This document shows, piece after piece, positions 27,167-36,409 of a DNA stretch of 64,000 nt. This stretch comes from Comamonas composti DSM 21721 (GTDB lineage: Bacteria > Pseudomonadota > Gammaproteobacteria > Burkholderiales > Burkholderiaceae_C): assembly GCF_000429845.1 (NCBI RefSeq), contig NZ_KE386972.1, forward strand, positions 1 through 64,000, given 5' to 3'. The notes below the pieces were generated by a model, which saw only the letters and a list, made by a program, of their open reading frames with translations, searched no databases and was not told the DNA's origin. The translations under genes were made by a program, and so were the position numbers. The stretch's first letter is position 1; the number at the start of each line of letters is the position of its first letter.

Positions 27167-28527
27167 CGCACAACCCCGAATTCCAGCGCCAGCTCTGGCT
27201 CAACTGGCGCCCATCACTGGCTCTGTGGAGCCTGGGCCTGTCCTTGCTCGTACTGGCTCTGCCCCTGGTTCTTTCCTCGCCCAAAAACCAGGCCTACGGG
27301 CTGTCCGCAACGGCGCTGACCGGCCTGTGGGCCGCAGCCGTGCTCTACGGAAGCGTATTGGCCGGGCAAAGCCTGGCCGAGGAGGCGCGCCAGAACACCT
27401 GGGACTGGCAACGGCTCTCAGCCCTGAGCCCCTGGCAGATGGCCTGGGGCAAGCTGCTGGGCGCGACCCTGCCCGCCTGGCTGTATACGCTGTGGTTCGG
27501 CCTGGCCGTGCTCGTGGCCTCTGCGGTCTGGAGCGGCCCCATGCGCCTGGACATTCGCCTGGGCCTGCATGCCGTGCTTCTGGCCGTGCTCTGGGGGCTG
27601 GCCCTGCAGACCTGGGCCATGAATGCCGTGCTGCTGAGCTGGGGCCAGCAGGAGCAGCCCGTGCACCGCAACCGCGCCGTGCTGCTGCCTCTGCTGCTGG
27701 TGTTGTTTGTGCTGCCCGGGCCGTTCTGGTCCTTGGTGTCGGGTGCGGTCTTTGACAACGGCAGCACCGACCTGCTGTGGTGGGGCATACGCGTCGGCAG
27801 CCTGGGCCTGACCTATCTCTTTGGCCTGCTGACGCTGGCACTGGGCCTGCTGACCCTGTGGCGCCTGCTGTGCGCGCGGCTGGACATACGCACCCTGCCC
27901 TGGGCCTGGCCCCTGGGCCTGCTGGTGGCCGGCTTTGCCGTAGGCGGCCTCAACACCCCCACGCTGGAATCAGCCTGGAGGGCCTGCCTCTGGCTGGCTT
28001 TGGCCGGCACGGGATTTACCGCACTGCATGCCATGCACTCCAGTCTGCGCAGCTGGCGCCAGGTGCAATGGTCGGCCAGCCAGGGGCGCTGGCGCCAGGC
28101 CCTGGAGGCATTGCCGCTGTGGACGGTGAGCTGGCTGCTGAGCCTGGTCGCAGCCCTGGCCTGCGCGCTGCTCAACACCCGGGAGCTGGGCGTGCTGCTC
28201 AGCCTGCAACTGCTGCGCGACTGCCTGATCCTCACAGGCTTTGCCTTTCTCGCGGGCCGGCTCAAGTCGCCGATGGCGGCCTTCTGCGTGAGCTGGGTCG
28301 TGATCAATATCGCCCTGCCTCTGCTGGCTTTCGGTATTGCGGGGCCTATGGGCGCGGCGGCCCTGCAGCCGCTGGGTGCGGCCATGATCGCAACCCTGGA
28401 TGACGACACCATCAGCCTTGGCATCGCCTGGGCCTCGCTGGGCCTGCAGCTGGTACTGGCCCTGGGCTGGGTGCTCTACCTGTTCCGCTCGCGGGTGCTG
28501 GGCTTTGCACGGGCACAGCGCTCCTAA
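27163..28527 (+). CDS. ABC-2 type transporter permease
   Basis: A 454-residue membrane protein starting at ATG 27163 after GGAG. Roughly ten to twelve hydrophobic segments are visible, including LALWSLGLSLLVLALPLVL near residue 20, AVLLPLLLVLFVLPGPFWSLV near 190, and LGLQLVLALGWVLYLF near the end. The cytosolic loop LAEEARQNTWDWQRLSALSP is typical of ABC-2 permeases, where it contacts the ATPase. It is coupled by overlap to the ATP-binding gene. Substrate unknown. Confidence 0.88.
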   Translation: MTHNPEFQRQLWLNWRPSLALWSLGLSLLVLALPLVLSSPKNQAYGLSATALTGLWAAAVLYGSVLAGQSLAEEARQNTWDWQRLSALSPWQMAWGKLLGATLPAWLYTLWFGLAVLVASAVWSGPMRLDIRLGLHAVLLAVLWGLALQTWAMNAVLLSWGQQEQPVHRNRAVLLPLLLVLFVLPGPFWSLVSGAVFDNGSTDLLWWGIRVGSLGLTYLFGLLTLALGLLTLWRLLCARLDIRTLPWAWPLGLLVAGFAVGGLNTPTLESAWRACLWLALAGTGFTALHAMHSSLRSWRQVQWSASQGRWRQALEALPLWTVSWLLSLVAALACALLNTRELGVLLSLQLLRDCLILTGFAFLAGRLKSPMAAFCVSWVVINIALPLLAFGIAGPMGAAALQPLGAAMIATLDDDTISLGIAWASLGLQLVLALGWVLYLFRSRVLGFARAQRS

Positions 28528-28639
28528 GACTGCAGCCTAGGGTCTATGGGCCGGCCTGCGGGGAGTAGCCGGCCCGAAATCGTAAAATCCCGGGTTCCTT
28601 CAGGACCAGGCTGGGCGGCAACCGCCCTCACAAGACCAC

Positions 28640-29134
28640 ATGAACCCCATCCAAGTCGGTGTCGTCATGGGTTCCAGCAGCGACTGGGACACCATGCAGC
28701 ACGCAGTTGCCATCCTCCAGCAGTTCGGTATCGCCTTTGAGGCCCAGGTCGTTTCGGCCCACCGCATGCCGGACGACATGTTCCGTTTTGCCGAGGCAGC
28801 CGCAGGCCGTGGCCTGAAGGCCATCATCGCCGGTGCCGGCGGTGCCGCCCACCTGCCGGGCATGATTGCCGCCAAGACCACCGTGCCCGTGCTGGGCGTG
28901 CCCGTGGCCAGCCGCCATCTGCAGGGGGTTGATTCGCTGCACTCCATTGTGCAAATGCCCAAGGGCGTGCCCGTGGCCACTTTTGCCATCGGCAATGCCG
29001 GCGCCGCCAATGCAGCCCTGTTTGCCGTGGCCATGCTGGCCAATGAGGATGCAGCGCTGCGCAAGAAACTGGACGATTTCCGCACCGAGCAGACCGAAGC
29101 CGCCCGCAATATGACGCTGCCGGTGAACGAATGA
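28640..29134 (+). CDS. purE: N5-carboxyaminoimidazole ribonucleotide mutase
   Basis: A 164-residue class I PurE, which moves the carboxyl group of N5-CAIR to give CAIR in purine synthesis. Motifs: [14 protein letters not shown] at the start, [15 protein letters not shown] with the catalytic His, and [16 protein letters not shown]. Length is normal. purK follows with a four-base overlap (ATGA). The 110 bases before it contain GTAAAAT near 28580 as a possible -10 element. Confidence 0.97.
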   Translation: MNPIQVGVVMGSSSDWDTMQHAVAILQQFGIAFEAQVVSAHRMPDDMFRFAEAAAGRGLKAIIAGAGGAAHLPGMIAAKTTVPVLGVPVASRHLQGVDSLHSIVQMPKGVPVATFAIGNAGAANAALFAVAMLANEDAALRKKLDDFRTEQTEAARNMTLPVNE

Positions 29135-30297
29135 ATACCACCGACGTGATCCTGCCTGGCGCAACCCTCGGCGTTTTGGGTGGCGGCCAGCTGGGCCGCA
29201 TGTTTGTGCATGCCGCCCAGTCCATGGGGTATTTCACCGCCGTACTGGACCCCGACGCCACCAGCCCAGCCGGTCTGGTCAGCCACCGCCATGTGCGCAC
29301 CGGCTATGAAGACCCGCAAGGCCTGGCCGAGCTGGCCCAGACCTGCGCCGCGGTGACCACCGAATTCGAGAACGTGCCCGCCGCCGCGCTGAACCAGCTG
29401 GCCAGCAGCATGCCCGTGTCGCCCGCAGGTTCTGCCGTGGCCATTGCCCAGGACCGCGCCGCCGAAAAGGCCCACTTTGTGAAGTGCGGCGTGCCCTGCG
29501 CACCCTATGCCGTCATCGAAACGCCGGCCCAGCTGGCGGCCGTGAGCGACGGCTTGCTGCCCGGCATTTTGAAGACGGCCCGCATGGGCTATGACGGCAA
29601 GGGCCAGATCCGCGTCAAGACCCGCGCCGAGCTGGTGGCCGCCTGGGACGAGCTGCAGCACGTGGCCTGCGTGCTGGAGAAGATGCTGCCCCTGGCCCAT
29701 GAATGCTCGGTCATCGTGGCCCGTGGCCGCAGCGGCGCCATCGTCAACCTGCCCGTGCAGCGCAATCTGCACCGCGACGGCATTCTGGCCGTGACCGAGG
29801 TGTATGAAGGAAATCTGCCTGCAGCGCAGGTGGAGCAAGCGATTACTGCTGCAAAGTCCGTAGCAGAAGGCCTGAACTATGTGGGCGTTCTGTGTGTGGA
29901 GTTCTTTGTGCTCGAAGGCGGCCAGCTGGTGGTCAACGAGATCGCCCCGCGCCCGCACAACAGCGGCCACTACAGCCAGAACGCCATGGATGTCTCGCAG
30001 TTCGAGCTGCAGGTGCGCTGCATGACCAATCTGCCCCTGGTGCAGCCGCGCCAGCACAGCGCCACCGTGATGCTGAACCTGCTGGGTGATCTGTGGTTCC
30101 AGCACAGCGACACCGCCCAGGCCCCGGCCTGGGACCAGATTCTGGCCCTGCCCGGCGCCCATCTGCACCTGTATGGCAAGACGGACGCCAAACGCGCCCG
30201 CAAGATGGGCCACCTCAACATCACCGCCGCCACGGCGCAGCAGGCCCGCGCCACCGCCTTGCGTGCCGCTGAAATCCTCGGCATCCCCGCGTTCTAA
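29131..30297 (+). CDS. purK: N5-carboxyaminoimidazole ribonucleotide synthase
   Basis: A 388-residue ATP-grasp enzyme that makes N5-CAIR from AIR, bicarbonate and ATP, the substrate of PurE. Motifs: [20 protein letters not shown] near the start, [12 protein letters not shown] for ATP binding, and [18 protein letters not shown] at the active site. It is coupled to purE by overlap and followed nine bases later by sua5, an arrangement common in Burkholderiales. Confidence 0.97.
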   Translation: MNTTDVILPGATLGVLGGGQLGRMFVHAAQSMGYFTAVLDPDATSPAGLVSHRHVRTGYEDPQGLAELAQTCAAVTTEFENVPAAALNQLASSMPVSPAGSAVAIAQDRAAEKAHFVKCGVPCAPYAVIETPAQLAAVSDGLLPGILKTARMGYDGKGQIRVKTRAELVAAWDELQHVACVLEKMLPLAHECSVIVARGRSGAIVNLPVQRNLHRDGILAVTEVYEGNLPAAQVEQAITAAKSVAEGLNYVGVLCVEFFVLEGGQLVVNEIAPRPHNSGHYSQNAMDVSQFELQVRCMTNLPLVQPRQHSATVMLNLLGDLWFQHSDTAQAPAWDQILALPGAHLHLYGKTDAKRARKMGHLNITAATAQQARATALRAAEILGIPAF

Positions 30298-30306
30298 GGA
30301 AGTCAT

Positions 30307-31305
30307 GTGATTCTGGATGGAAAGCTGGACGCCTCGGTCCAGGCCGCTGCCGCAGCCCTGCAAGCAGGCCAGTTGCTGGGCCTGCCCACCGAAACCGTGT
30401 ACGGCCTGGCCGCCGACAGCGACAACGATGCCGCCGTGGCGCAGATTTTTGCGGCCAAGGGCCGGCCGGCCTCACATCCCCTGATCGTGCATGTGGCCGA
30501 TAGCGCGGCCATCACCCGCTATGCCAAGGAAGTGCCGCTGTTTGCCCAGCAGCTGATCGACGCCTTCTGGCCCGGCCCGCTGACCCTCATCCTGCCGCGC
30601 CTGCCCCATGCGGCCAAGGCCTCCACCGGCGGCCAGGACAGCGTGGGCCTGCGCTGCCCCTCCCACCCCGTGGCCCATGCCGTGCTCCAGGCCTGCCAGG
30701 GCTTGAACCCGCCGGTGTGGGGCGTGTCCGCGCCCAGCGCCAACAAGTTCGGCCGCGTCAGCCCCACCACGGCCGCCCATGTGGCCAGCGAGTTTGGCGA
30801 CGCTCTGCTGGTGCTCGACGGCAGCGCCTGCGAAGTGGGCATTGAATCCACAATAGTCGACTGCACGCGCGGCGTGCCCGTGCTGCTGCGCCCCGGCGCC
30901 ATCACCCGCGACGACATAGAACGCGCCTGCGGCCTGCGCCCGCTCTCCAAAGAAGAGCTGCCAGCGCATACCCCGCGCGCCTCCGGCACGCTTTTGGCGC
31001 ATTACGCACCGAACGCCAAGGTGCGGCTGATGGAATACAAGCAACTACAGGCGGGCCTGGATATTCTGGGTGCCGATGCCCGGAACCTGGCCGTCTACCA
31101 CCGCAGCCCTTTGAGCACAGCCTCGCGCAACATCACGCTGCGCCTCATGCCTGGCGAGCCTCAGGCCGCAGCACGCGAGCTGTTCGGCATGCTGCGCGAA
31201 TTCGACCAACTGGGCGTCCAGCTCATCTGGATAGAGAGCCCCCCCGACACACCCGAGTGGGAAGGCGTGCGCGACCGCCTGACGCGCGCCGCAGCTGCGG
31301 CCTGA
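30307..31305 (+). CDS. Threonylcarbamoyl-AMP synthase (Sua5 type)
   Basis: A 332-residue protein. GTG at 30307 follows AAGGAAG by four bases. The YrdC domain (residues 1-200) has LLGLPTETVYGLAADS, AKGRPASHPLIVHV and GLRCPSHPVA; a C-terminal Sua5 domain follows a linker (LAHYAPNAKVRL). It makes the activated threonylcarbamoyl used for t6A on tRNAs reading ANN codons. The TsaB partner of the next step is encoded at 35169. It is the last gene of the purE-purK transcript, ended by a strong hairpin. Confidence 0.94.
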   Translation: MILDGKLDASVQAAAAALQAGQLLGLPTETVYGLAADSDNDAAVAQIFAAKGRPASHPLIVHVADSAAITRYAKEVPLFAQQLIDAFWPGPLTLILPRLPHAAKASTGGQDSVGLRCPSHPVAHAVLQACQGLNPPVWGVSAPSANKFGRVSPTTAAHVASEFGDALLVLDGSACEVGIESTIVDCTRGVPVLLRPGAITRDDIERACGLRPLSKEELPAHTPRASGTLLAHYAPNAKVRLMEYKQLQAGLDILGADARNLAVYHRSPLSTASRNITLRLMPGEPQAAARELFGMLREFDQLGVQLIWIESPPDTPEWEGVRDRLTRAAAAA

Positions 31306-31325
31306 AGACAGGACACCTGCTGCAT

Positions 31326-31356
31326 GAAAAAGAGGGCGCCGCCGGCGCCCTCTTTT
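31326..31356. terminator. Terminator between sua5 and ompW
   Basis: Perfect ten-base arms AGAGGGCGCC and GGCGCCCTCT around GCC, with A on the left and TTTT on the right. It can serve both convergent genes. Confidence 0.92.
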
Positions 31357-31372
31357 GTCGAAGTATCAAGCC

Positions 31373-32044
31373 CTAGAACCGGTAGCCCACCGAGATCGCA
31401 TACACATTGGGATTGAGCTTGATGTTGATGCTCTGGCCCGTGGACAAATGCGTGGTGGTCTTGAGATAGCTCTTGTAGAAAGCAGCATCCACGAACCAGC
31501 GCTCATTGATACTGTAGATCAGGCCGATCTTGGGCGTAATGCCCCACTTGTTGTCGATCGAGGCCGTCGTGGGATTGGCAAGCGTGCCACCTGTCAACCC
31601 GTTCATGGCCGCCGTGGTGCGCTCCTTCGAGAACCACGCATAGGTAATGCCCAGGCCCAGATAGGGTCTGAAGCGCGCATTCGCCTCGCCAAAGCGATAT
31701 TCGGCGAACAAGGTCATGGGCAAGACCTTGGTCTGGCCCAGCTTGCCCACGCCAGCGATCGCACCGTCACCCACGAAGTCGTGCTTGAACGGCAGCGCCA
31801 GCGGAAGATCCAGCGCCCAGTTGTCAGTCACCATGTAGGAAATGCCGCCAGAGACCTGATTGGCAGCCTCGACGTCTACCCGCGTGTCCCGAAAGGAGGG
31901 CGCGGACAGCCTGCCGCTGCTGGTCTGGGGGTCGATGCGGGTTGCGCCCACGCGCCCACTCCATGAGCCCGCCGATTGCGCACTGACCAGCGTGCATGCG
32001 GCCAAAGCCGCCACACCCAGGCTTGTTTGCCAAAGAGCTTTCAT
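31373..32044 (-). CDS. Outer-membrane protein OmpW family
   Basis: ATG at 32044 (MKALWQTSLGVAALAACTLVSA) has GGAGGAAG just upstream and gives 223 residues. A signal peptide ends near Ala21-Gln22. The mature protein has alternating strands of an eight-stranded barrel, the motif FRPYLGLGITYAWF, and ends VYAISVGYRF, the terminal Phe needed for barrel insertion. OmpW proteins carry small hydrophobic molecules across the outer membrane. It shares an orientation with the GDSL lipoprotein gene 13 bases upstream, so the two may be one transcript. Confidence 0.92.
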   Translation of the reverse strand: MKALWQTSLGVAALAACTLVSAQSAGSWSGRVGATRIDPQTSSGRLSAPSFRDTRVDVEAANQVSGGISYMVTDNWALDLPLALPFKHDFVGDGAIAGVGKLGQTKVLPMTLFAEYRFGEANARFRPYLGLGITYAWFSKERTTAAMNGLTGGTLANPTTASIDNKWGITPKIGLIYSINERWFVDAAFYKSYLKTTTHLSTGQSINIKLNPNVYAISVGYRF

Positions 32045-32057
32045 ACGCTTCCTCCGG

Positions 32058-33263
32058 TTACAGCCAGCCCGCACGGGCCAGGGCACGCGACGCCAGTTGG
32101 CTCATCTGCGTATGGCCATATGGCGTGGGATGCAAGTCGTCCGAGAACGAATAGCCATCCCACCAGTTGGCCGTGGCATCCTTGCCCAGCAAGGCTGCCG
32201 TGGTGCACAGCGGCAGGCTGTAGACAGGCAGATGGGTGGTCGGATCGGTCCCCGAGGCCGGGCAGGCAGGATCGGTCACATTCGTATATCCGTACTGCAC
32301 GGGATCGCTGACCTGGTTCTTGAGCTCGGTATAGAAGTCGATGATGGCCACGCGCGCGTCACCGGCAAAGCTGCTGGCAAGCTGGCTGTTGTAAGCCTGC
32401 ACCCAGGTATCGATGAGCACGGCCAATTGCGCGGCCATGGCCTCGCCCTGGGCTGCGGCGCTTGCCGCATCCGCACCGGCGGCCGTCGCCGCAGCCGCCA
32501 CCTGCAGCTTGACGCCGGCCTGTACAGCCTTGATGCGCGGGGTCAGGGTCAACGCAGGGATATTGAGCACGGCCACATGGGTTGCGCCCTTGGCCAAGGC
32601 GTTTTCCGTGATCGAGGCCGCAAACTGCTTGGCCAGGGCCTGCATATAGGCAGCGCCAACCAGAGCGCCGAACTTCAGCGTATCGGTGCCGGCCTGGGTC
32701 TGCAGCGCGGCCAGCGTGGCGCTGTCCAGCAAGGTCGCGGCCAGCCCCGGCAGTGCCAGCGGATTCGTGGTGTCCAAAGAGGCGGTGATCAGATCCGACA
32801 TGTCGTTGGAGCCGCCGTCGACCACCAGCAAATCTGTTGCAGAAAAGCCCGCTGCAGCTGCATCCTGCAACTGTTTGCGAATCGACATGGGCGTTTGCAG
32901 CAGGGCCGCATTCGCGCTGTTGATCACCGCGCCACCCACGGCGTAGTTGGTGCAACTGGCATTGATCGCCGGATTGGCAATGGAGGGCAGATCTGCGGCC
33001 GAATAATGGGCGCACAGCGTTTGCCCATACAGGCCGGCCACGCGCTCGGTCCAGACCTGGAAAGAAGCGGCCCCTGTGGATGCACTTGCCTGCACCGTGA
33101 ACTTGAAGCCGAAAGTGCCACTGTCGGAGAGGCTGTCGCCAACCACCTTGACCGAGGTTATGGAGGCACGCGGCGTAGTGTCGCTGCCGTCTCCACCGCC
33201 GCAGGCGGCCAGCAGGCCCGCTGTAGCAAGCGCTGCAGCCAGGATACGAAGTGAATTTGCCAA
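32058..33263 (-). CDS. GDSL/SGNH-family lipoprotein hydrolase
   Basis: A 401-residue secreted esterase or lipase-like protein. TTG at 33263 is chosen: GAGGAG lies nine bases upstream and no ATG in frame gives a signal peptide. The start ANSLRILAAALATAGLLAAC is a lipoprotein signal with Cys21. Catalytic blocks: GDSLSDSG (Ser about 44), a GGSND block, and DDLHP at about 375-379. A long Ala-rich helical region lies between. A palindrome 31-49 bases upstream matches one before fadD, so the gene may answer to the same fatty-acid-sensing regulator. ompW follows 13 bases downstream. Confidence 0.88.
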   Translation of the reverse strand: MANSLRILAAALATAGLLAACGGGDGSDTTPRASITSVKVVGDSLSDSGTFGFKFTVQASASTGAASFQVWTERVAGLYGQTLCAHYSAADLPSIANPAINASCTNYAVGGAVINSANAALLQTPMSIRKQLQDAAAAGFSATDLLVVDGGSNDMSDLITASLDTTNPLALPGLAATLLDSATLAALQTQAGTDTLKFGALVGAAYMQALAKQFAASITENALAKGATHVAVLNIPALTLTPRIKAVQAGVKLQVAAAATAAGADAASAAAQGEAMAAQLAVLIDTWVQAYNSQLASSFAGDARVAIIDFYTELKNQVSDPVQYGYTNVTDPACPASGTDPTTHLPVYSLPLCTTAALLGKDATANWWDGYSFSDDLHPTPYGHTQMSQLASRALARAGWL

Positions 33264-33293
33264 AATATGGAGCTCCTCACCTTGAGTTAGAAA

Positions 33294-33312
33294 ATCGCAC
33301 GATCGTGCTTTT
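33294..33312. promoter_or_regulatory. Palindromic operator upstream of the GDSL lipoprotein gene
   Basis: Read on the minus strand it is AAAAGCACGATCGTGCGAT, containing the perfect dyad GCACGATCGTGC. The plus-strand site at 41241-41259, before fadD, is the same 19 bases with one change. It looks like a TetR-type operator. Confidence 0.7.
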
Positions 33313-33559
33313 ATGGTGACCCCGATGTTAGCGCTGCATCTTTTGCTCACTAACGAGGGCAAACACCGATATACAAAAGTATGAGGGCGAAAACATATCC
33401 GGAAACTGCGGAAACAAGGGGGATTCCCCCCGTACAGCGAGAAACAGACTGCGATCCAAGCGTGTAGACATATGCGGGATCGGGTGATGCGGCCGACTAC
33501 CCGACAGCGGCGGCACTTCCCGACCAGCAGTCCTGTGCCGCCACGATCCGTGCGGCACG
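33313..33559. other. Gap between dacB and the GDSL lipoprotein gene
   Basis: About 250 bases, more AT-rich near 33330-33420 than the surroundings, with no gene. It lies after dacB and before the lipoprotein gene on the same strand, so it should contain the latter's promoter next to the palindrome at 33294. Confidence 0.4.
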
Positions 33560-34996
33560 CTACTGGGCCGCCACCCAGTCGACCAGCGCATCCCATGCAG
33601 GGCGCGCAGCGGGCGCATTCGCATGGTTGGCCAAAGCCACCAGCACATAGCGATGGCCGCTGGCCCCATGGACATAGCCGGCCAGGGCCGAGGCATCGCG
33701 CAGCGTACCGGTCTTGAGATGGGCCAGTCCGGCAAAGCGGCTCTGGCTCTTGCGCAGCGTCCCATCCACGCCGACCACGGGCATGGACGCCAAAAACTCG
33801 GGCATGACAGGCGACGCCCAGGCCTGCTGCAGCATCAGCCCCAGGCTTGCTGCCGTGATGCGCGCCTCGCGGTTCAGGCCCGAGCCATTGCCAATCGCCG
33901 GTGGTTCTGCGCCGCCCAGGCGGGACTGCCACCATTGACCCAGAACCTGACGCGAAGCCTCGAAACTGGCAGGGCTGCCGCGCCCCATGCCCAGGGTCAG
34001 AAACACCTGCTGGGTCATGACGTTGTTGCTGTATTTGTTGATATCACGCACCACTTCGGCCAAGGCTGGCGACTCGGCCTCGAACAGCGGAGCCAGCCCC
34101 CTGGGCACGGCACCTTCACGCACCACACCCGTGAGCTTGCCTCCCAGGTCGCGCCACATGCCTTCCACGGCACGGGCCGCATAGGCTTCAGGCTGAGCCG
34201 GCGCCAAAGACCAGGCCCGGCTCCCGCAGGCCGCAGAGTATTGCCCGGCAAAGCCTATGCGCTGCGGCTGGCTCATATCCAGCTGCAGCCTGGTGCGCCA
34301 GTCACCGCATTCCGTGCCTGCTGGGGCCAGCGGCACCGTGGCCTGCAGTTGCTGGCCTGCCAGAGGAGGGTCATAGCTGAGCCTGACCATGCCGGCTGCA
34401 GCATCCGGAACAAGGTTTACGGTGATGGACTTGTAATTGATGAGCAAAGCATCAGGCCCCGCGTTATAAGGCCGCCAGGGCTCATTGTCGAAGCTGGCCG
34501 CATCATGCTCGGGCAAGGCGAACGCACTGCGATCCAGCACGATGTCGCCATGGATGCTGTGCACTCCCAGGGACTGCAGATGGCGCAGCATGAGCCATAG
34601 CCGCTCCATGACCAGCTTGGGATCGCCCTGACCCTGGATATACAGGGGGCCGTTGAGCACGCCCTGCTGTACAGGCCCACCCAGATAAACAGGAGTGCGC
34701 CAGACATAGGCCGGCCCCAGCAAGTCCATGGCAGCATAGGTGGTGACCAGCTTCATGACCGAGGCAGGGTTCATGGGCAGCTGGGTCTGCCATGCCAGGC
34801 GTGGCCGGGTGTTCGCGCCCGCATCGACCTGGACGACAAACACGGACACCGCCTCGCGCGGCAGCTTGACGCGTGCCAGCGCAGCCTCGACCTTGGGCGG
34901 CAGACGGCTGTCCGCCTGCGCTGCAGCCGGGGCAGAGATGCCAAACGACAGCAGGGTCAGACAGGCCGCCGCCAGAGCTGCGCGACAAGAAGGCAT
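33560..34996 (-). CDS. dacB: D-alanyl-D-alanine carboxypeptidase/endopeptidase (PBP4 type)
   Basis: A periplasmic peptidoglycan hydrolase of the S13 family. From ATG 34996 (MPSCRAALAAACLTLLSFG) it has a clean signal peptide ending APAAAQA and 478 residues; starts at 35065 or 35098 would add a long basic tail. Active-site motifs: SVMK at residues 79-82, YSNN (NKYSNNVMTQQVF), and KTGT (LKTGTLRDAS). The large insertion between motifs one and two is normal for PBP4. It is divergent from tsaB. Between its stop and the lipase gene, 33313-33559 hold no gene. Confidence 0.93.
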   Translation of the reverse strand: MPSCRAALAAACLTLLSFGISAPAAAQADSRLPPKVEAALARVKLPREAVSVFVVQVDAGANTRPRLAWQTQLPMNPASVMKLVTTYAAMDLLGPAYVWRTPVYLGGPVQQGVLNGPLYIQGQGDPKLVMERLWLMLRHLQSLGVHSIHGDIVLDRSAFALPEHDAASFDNEPWRPYNAGPDALLINYKSITVNLVPDAAAGMVRLSYDPPLAGQQLQATVPLAPAGTECGDWRTRLQLDMSQPQRIGFAGQYSAACGSRAWSLAPAQPEAYAARAVEGMWRDLGGKLTGVVREGAVPRGLAPLFEAESPALAEVVRDINKYSNNVMTQQVFLTLGMGRGSPASFEASRQVLGQWWQSRLGGAEPPAIGNGSGLNREARITAASLGLMLQQAWASPVMPEFLASMPVVGVDGTLRKSQSRFAGLAHLKTGTLRDASALAGYVHGASGHRYVLVALANHANAPAARPAWDALVDWVAAQ

Positions 34997-35168
34997 GCGA
35001 CCAGGCAAAAGGCGCGCGCCGGCGCCGCGCCCCTGGCGCGATGAAGAGAGCAAACGATTGAGCATGAGCACCGAGTCTACGACGGTCATTGCGGGCAAGA
35101 TGCGCGGACTCCGGCCCTGGCGCGGATAATCCAGGGCTTGCCCCGGCCGCCGGGAGCCTTTTCAAGCC

Positions 35169-35855
35169 ATGAATCTTCTTGCCCTAGACACCAGTACCGA
35201 TACCTTTTCCATCGCCGTGCAGAAAGGCCAGGCCAACTGGCAATCGAGCGGGCCTGGGGGTGCGCAAAGCTCGGCCCAGCTGATTCCTGCCATCAAGGCG
35301 CTCATGGCCCAGGCGGGCCTGGGATTTTCAGAGCTGCAGGCAATTGCCTTCGGCCGGGGCCCAGGCTCCTTCACGGGCCTGCGCACGGCCTGCGCCGTGG
35401 CCCAGGGCCTGGCCTTTGCGGCCCGCATTCCCGTTCTCCCCGTGGACAGCCTGCTGGCCGTGGCCGAGCAGGCGCGCGCCCAGCATGGCTGCGAGGCCCT
35501 GGTTGCCGTGCTCGATGCACGCATGAACGAGGTCTACCATGCGGCTTTTCACTGGCGACAAGGCAAATGGAGCAGCATGGCCGATTTCGGTCTTTGCGCG
35601 CCCGAGGCCCTGGACCTGCCGACCGGCACCGTGGTTGCGGGCAACGCCCAGGCCGCCTACGGCAGCAGGCTCGCGCCCCAGGCTCGTCACCTGCAGGCTC
35701 TGCCCACGGCCGAGGCCATGCTGCGGCTGGCGCCGGCCCTGCTTGCACAAGGCCTGGCCGTCCCCGCCGACCAGGCTCTGCCGCACTACATCCGCGATAA
35801 AGTCGCACAGACCACGGCCGAAAGAGCGGCTGCGCGCCAGGCGGCAGCGGCCTGA
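35169..35855 (+). CDS. tsaB: tRNA threonylcarbamoyladenosine synthesis protein TsaB
   Basis: A 228-residue ASKHA-fold protein, partner of TsaD in t6A formation. Motifs: LLALDTSTDTFSIAV at the start and GRGPGSFTGLRTACAVAQGL. Length matches the family. It is followed by rimI (42 bases) and then a UDG-like gene, the standard tsaB-rimI-udg order of many betaproteobacteria. The first enzyme of the pathway (Sua5) is encoded 4 kb upstream. Confidence 0.95.
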   Translation: MNLLALDTSTDTFSIAVQKGQANWQSSGPGGAQSSAQLIPAIKALMAQAGLGFSELQAIAFGRGPGSFTGLRTACAVAQGLAFAARIPVLPVDSLLAVAEQARAQHGCEALVAVLDARMNEVYHAAFHWRQGKWSSMADFGLCAPEALDLPTGTVVAGNAQAAYGSRLAPQARHLQALPTAEAMLRLAPALLAQGLAVPADQALPHYIRDKVAQTTAERAAARQAAAA

Positions 35856-35896
35856 GCCGGCGTTTTCTCCCGCTCCTTCGCACCGCACTTTGCCGC

Positions 35897-36409
35897 ATGA
35901 CCTTCTCGCCCAGCACATCCTCCACACCGGCCGACCGCCAGGGATCGGTCCCTGAGCGCGTGCGCTTCGAGCCACTCAATGCCCTGTGGCTGGATCATTT
36001 GCTGCCCGTGGAACACCAGGCCTACAGCCACCCCTGGTCGCGCGGCAACTTCATCGATGCCATGGCAGCCGGCAACGAGACCCAGCTGCTGGTCAGCGAC
36101 CAGGGAGAGCTGGTTGGCTACTTTGTCGCCATGGTCGTGCTCGACGAAGTCCACTTGCTCAACATCACCGTTGCCCCCGCATACCAGCGCCAGGGATGGG
36201 CCAGGATCCTGCTCGACGCCCTGGCCCTGTGGGCCCGCCAGCGTCAGGCCCGCTGGATCTGGCTGGAGGTGCGCGAGAGCAATCTGCGTGCGCGCGCAAT
36301 CTACAGCACCCACGGCTTTCAGGAAGTGGGCCTGCGCAAGAACTACTACCCCATGCACGACGGCCCGCGCGAGCATGCGGTGCTCATGAGTCTCGAACTA
36401 TGGTCTTGA
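35897..36409 (+). CDS. rimI: Ribosomal-protein alanine N-acetyltransferase
   Basis: A 170-residue GNAT enzyme that acetylates the N-terminus of ribosomal protein S18. The acetyl-CoA loop is APAYQRQGWARILL; ESNLRARAIYSTHGFQEVG and KNYYP are the RimI-type C-terminal motifs. A 25-residue polar start precedes the GNAT fold. Its stop overlaps the start of the next gene (36400), so the two are coupled. Confidence 0.93.
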   Translation: MTFSPSTSSTPADRQGSVPERVRFEPLNALWLDHLLPVEHQAYSHPWSRGNFIDAMAAGNETQLLVSDQGELVGYFVAMVVLDEVHLLNITVAPAYQRQGWARILLDALALWARQRQARWIWLEVRESNLRARAIYSTHGFQEVGLRKNYYPMHDGPREHAVLMSLELWS

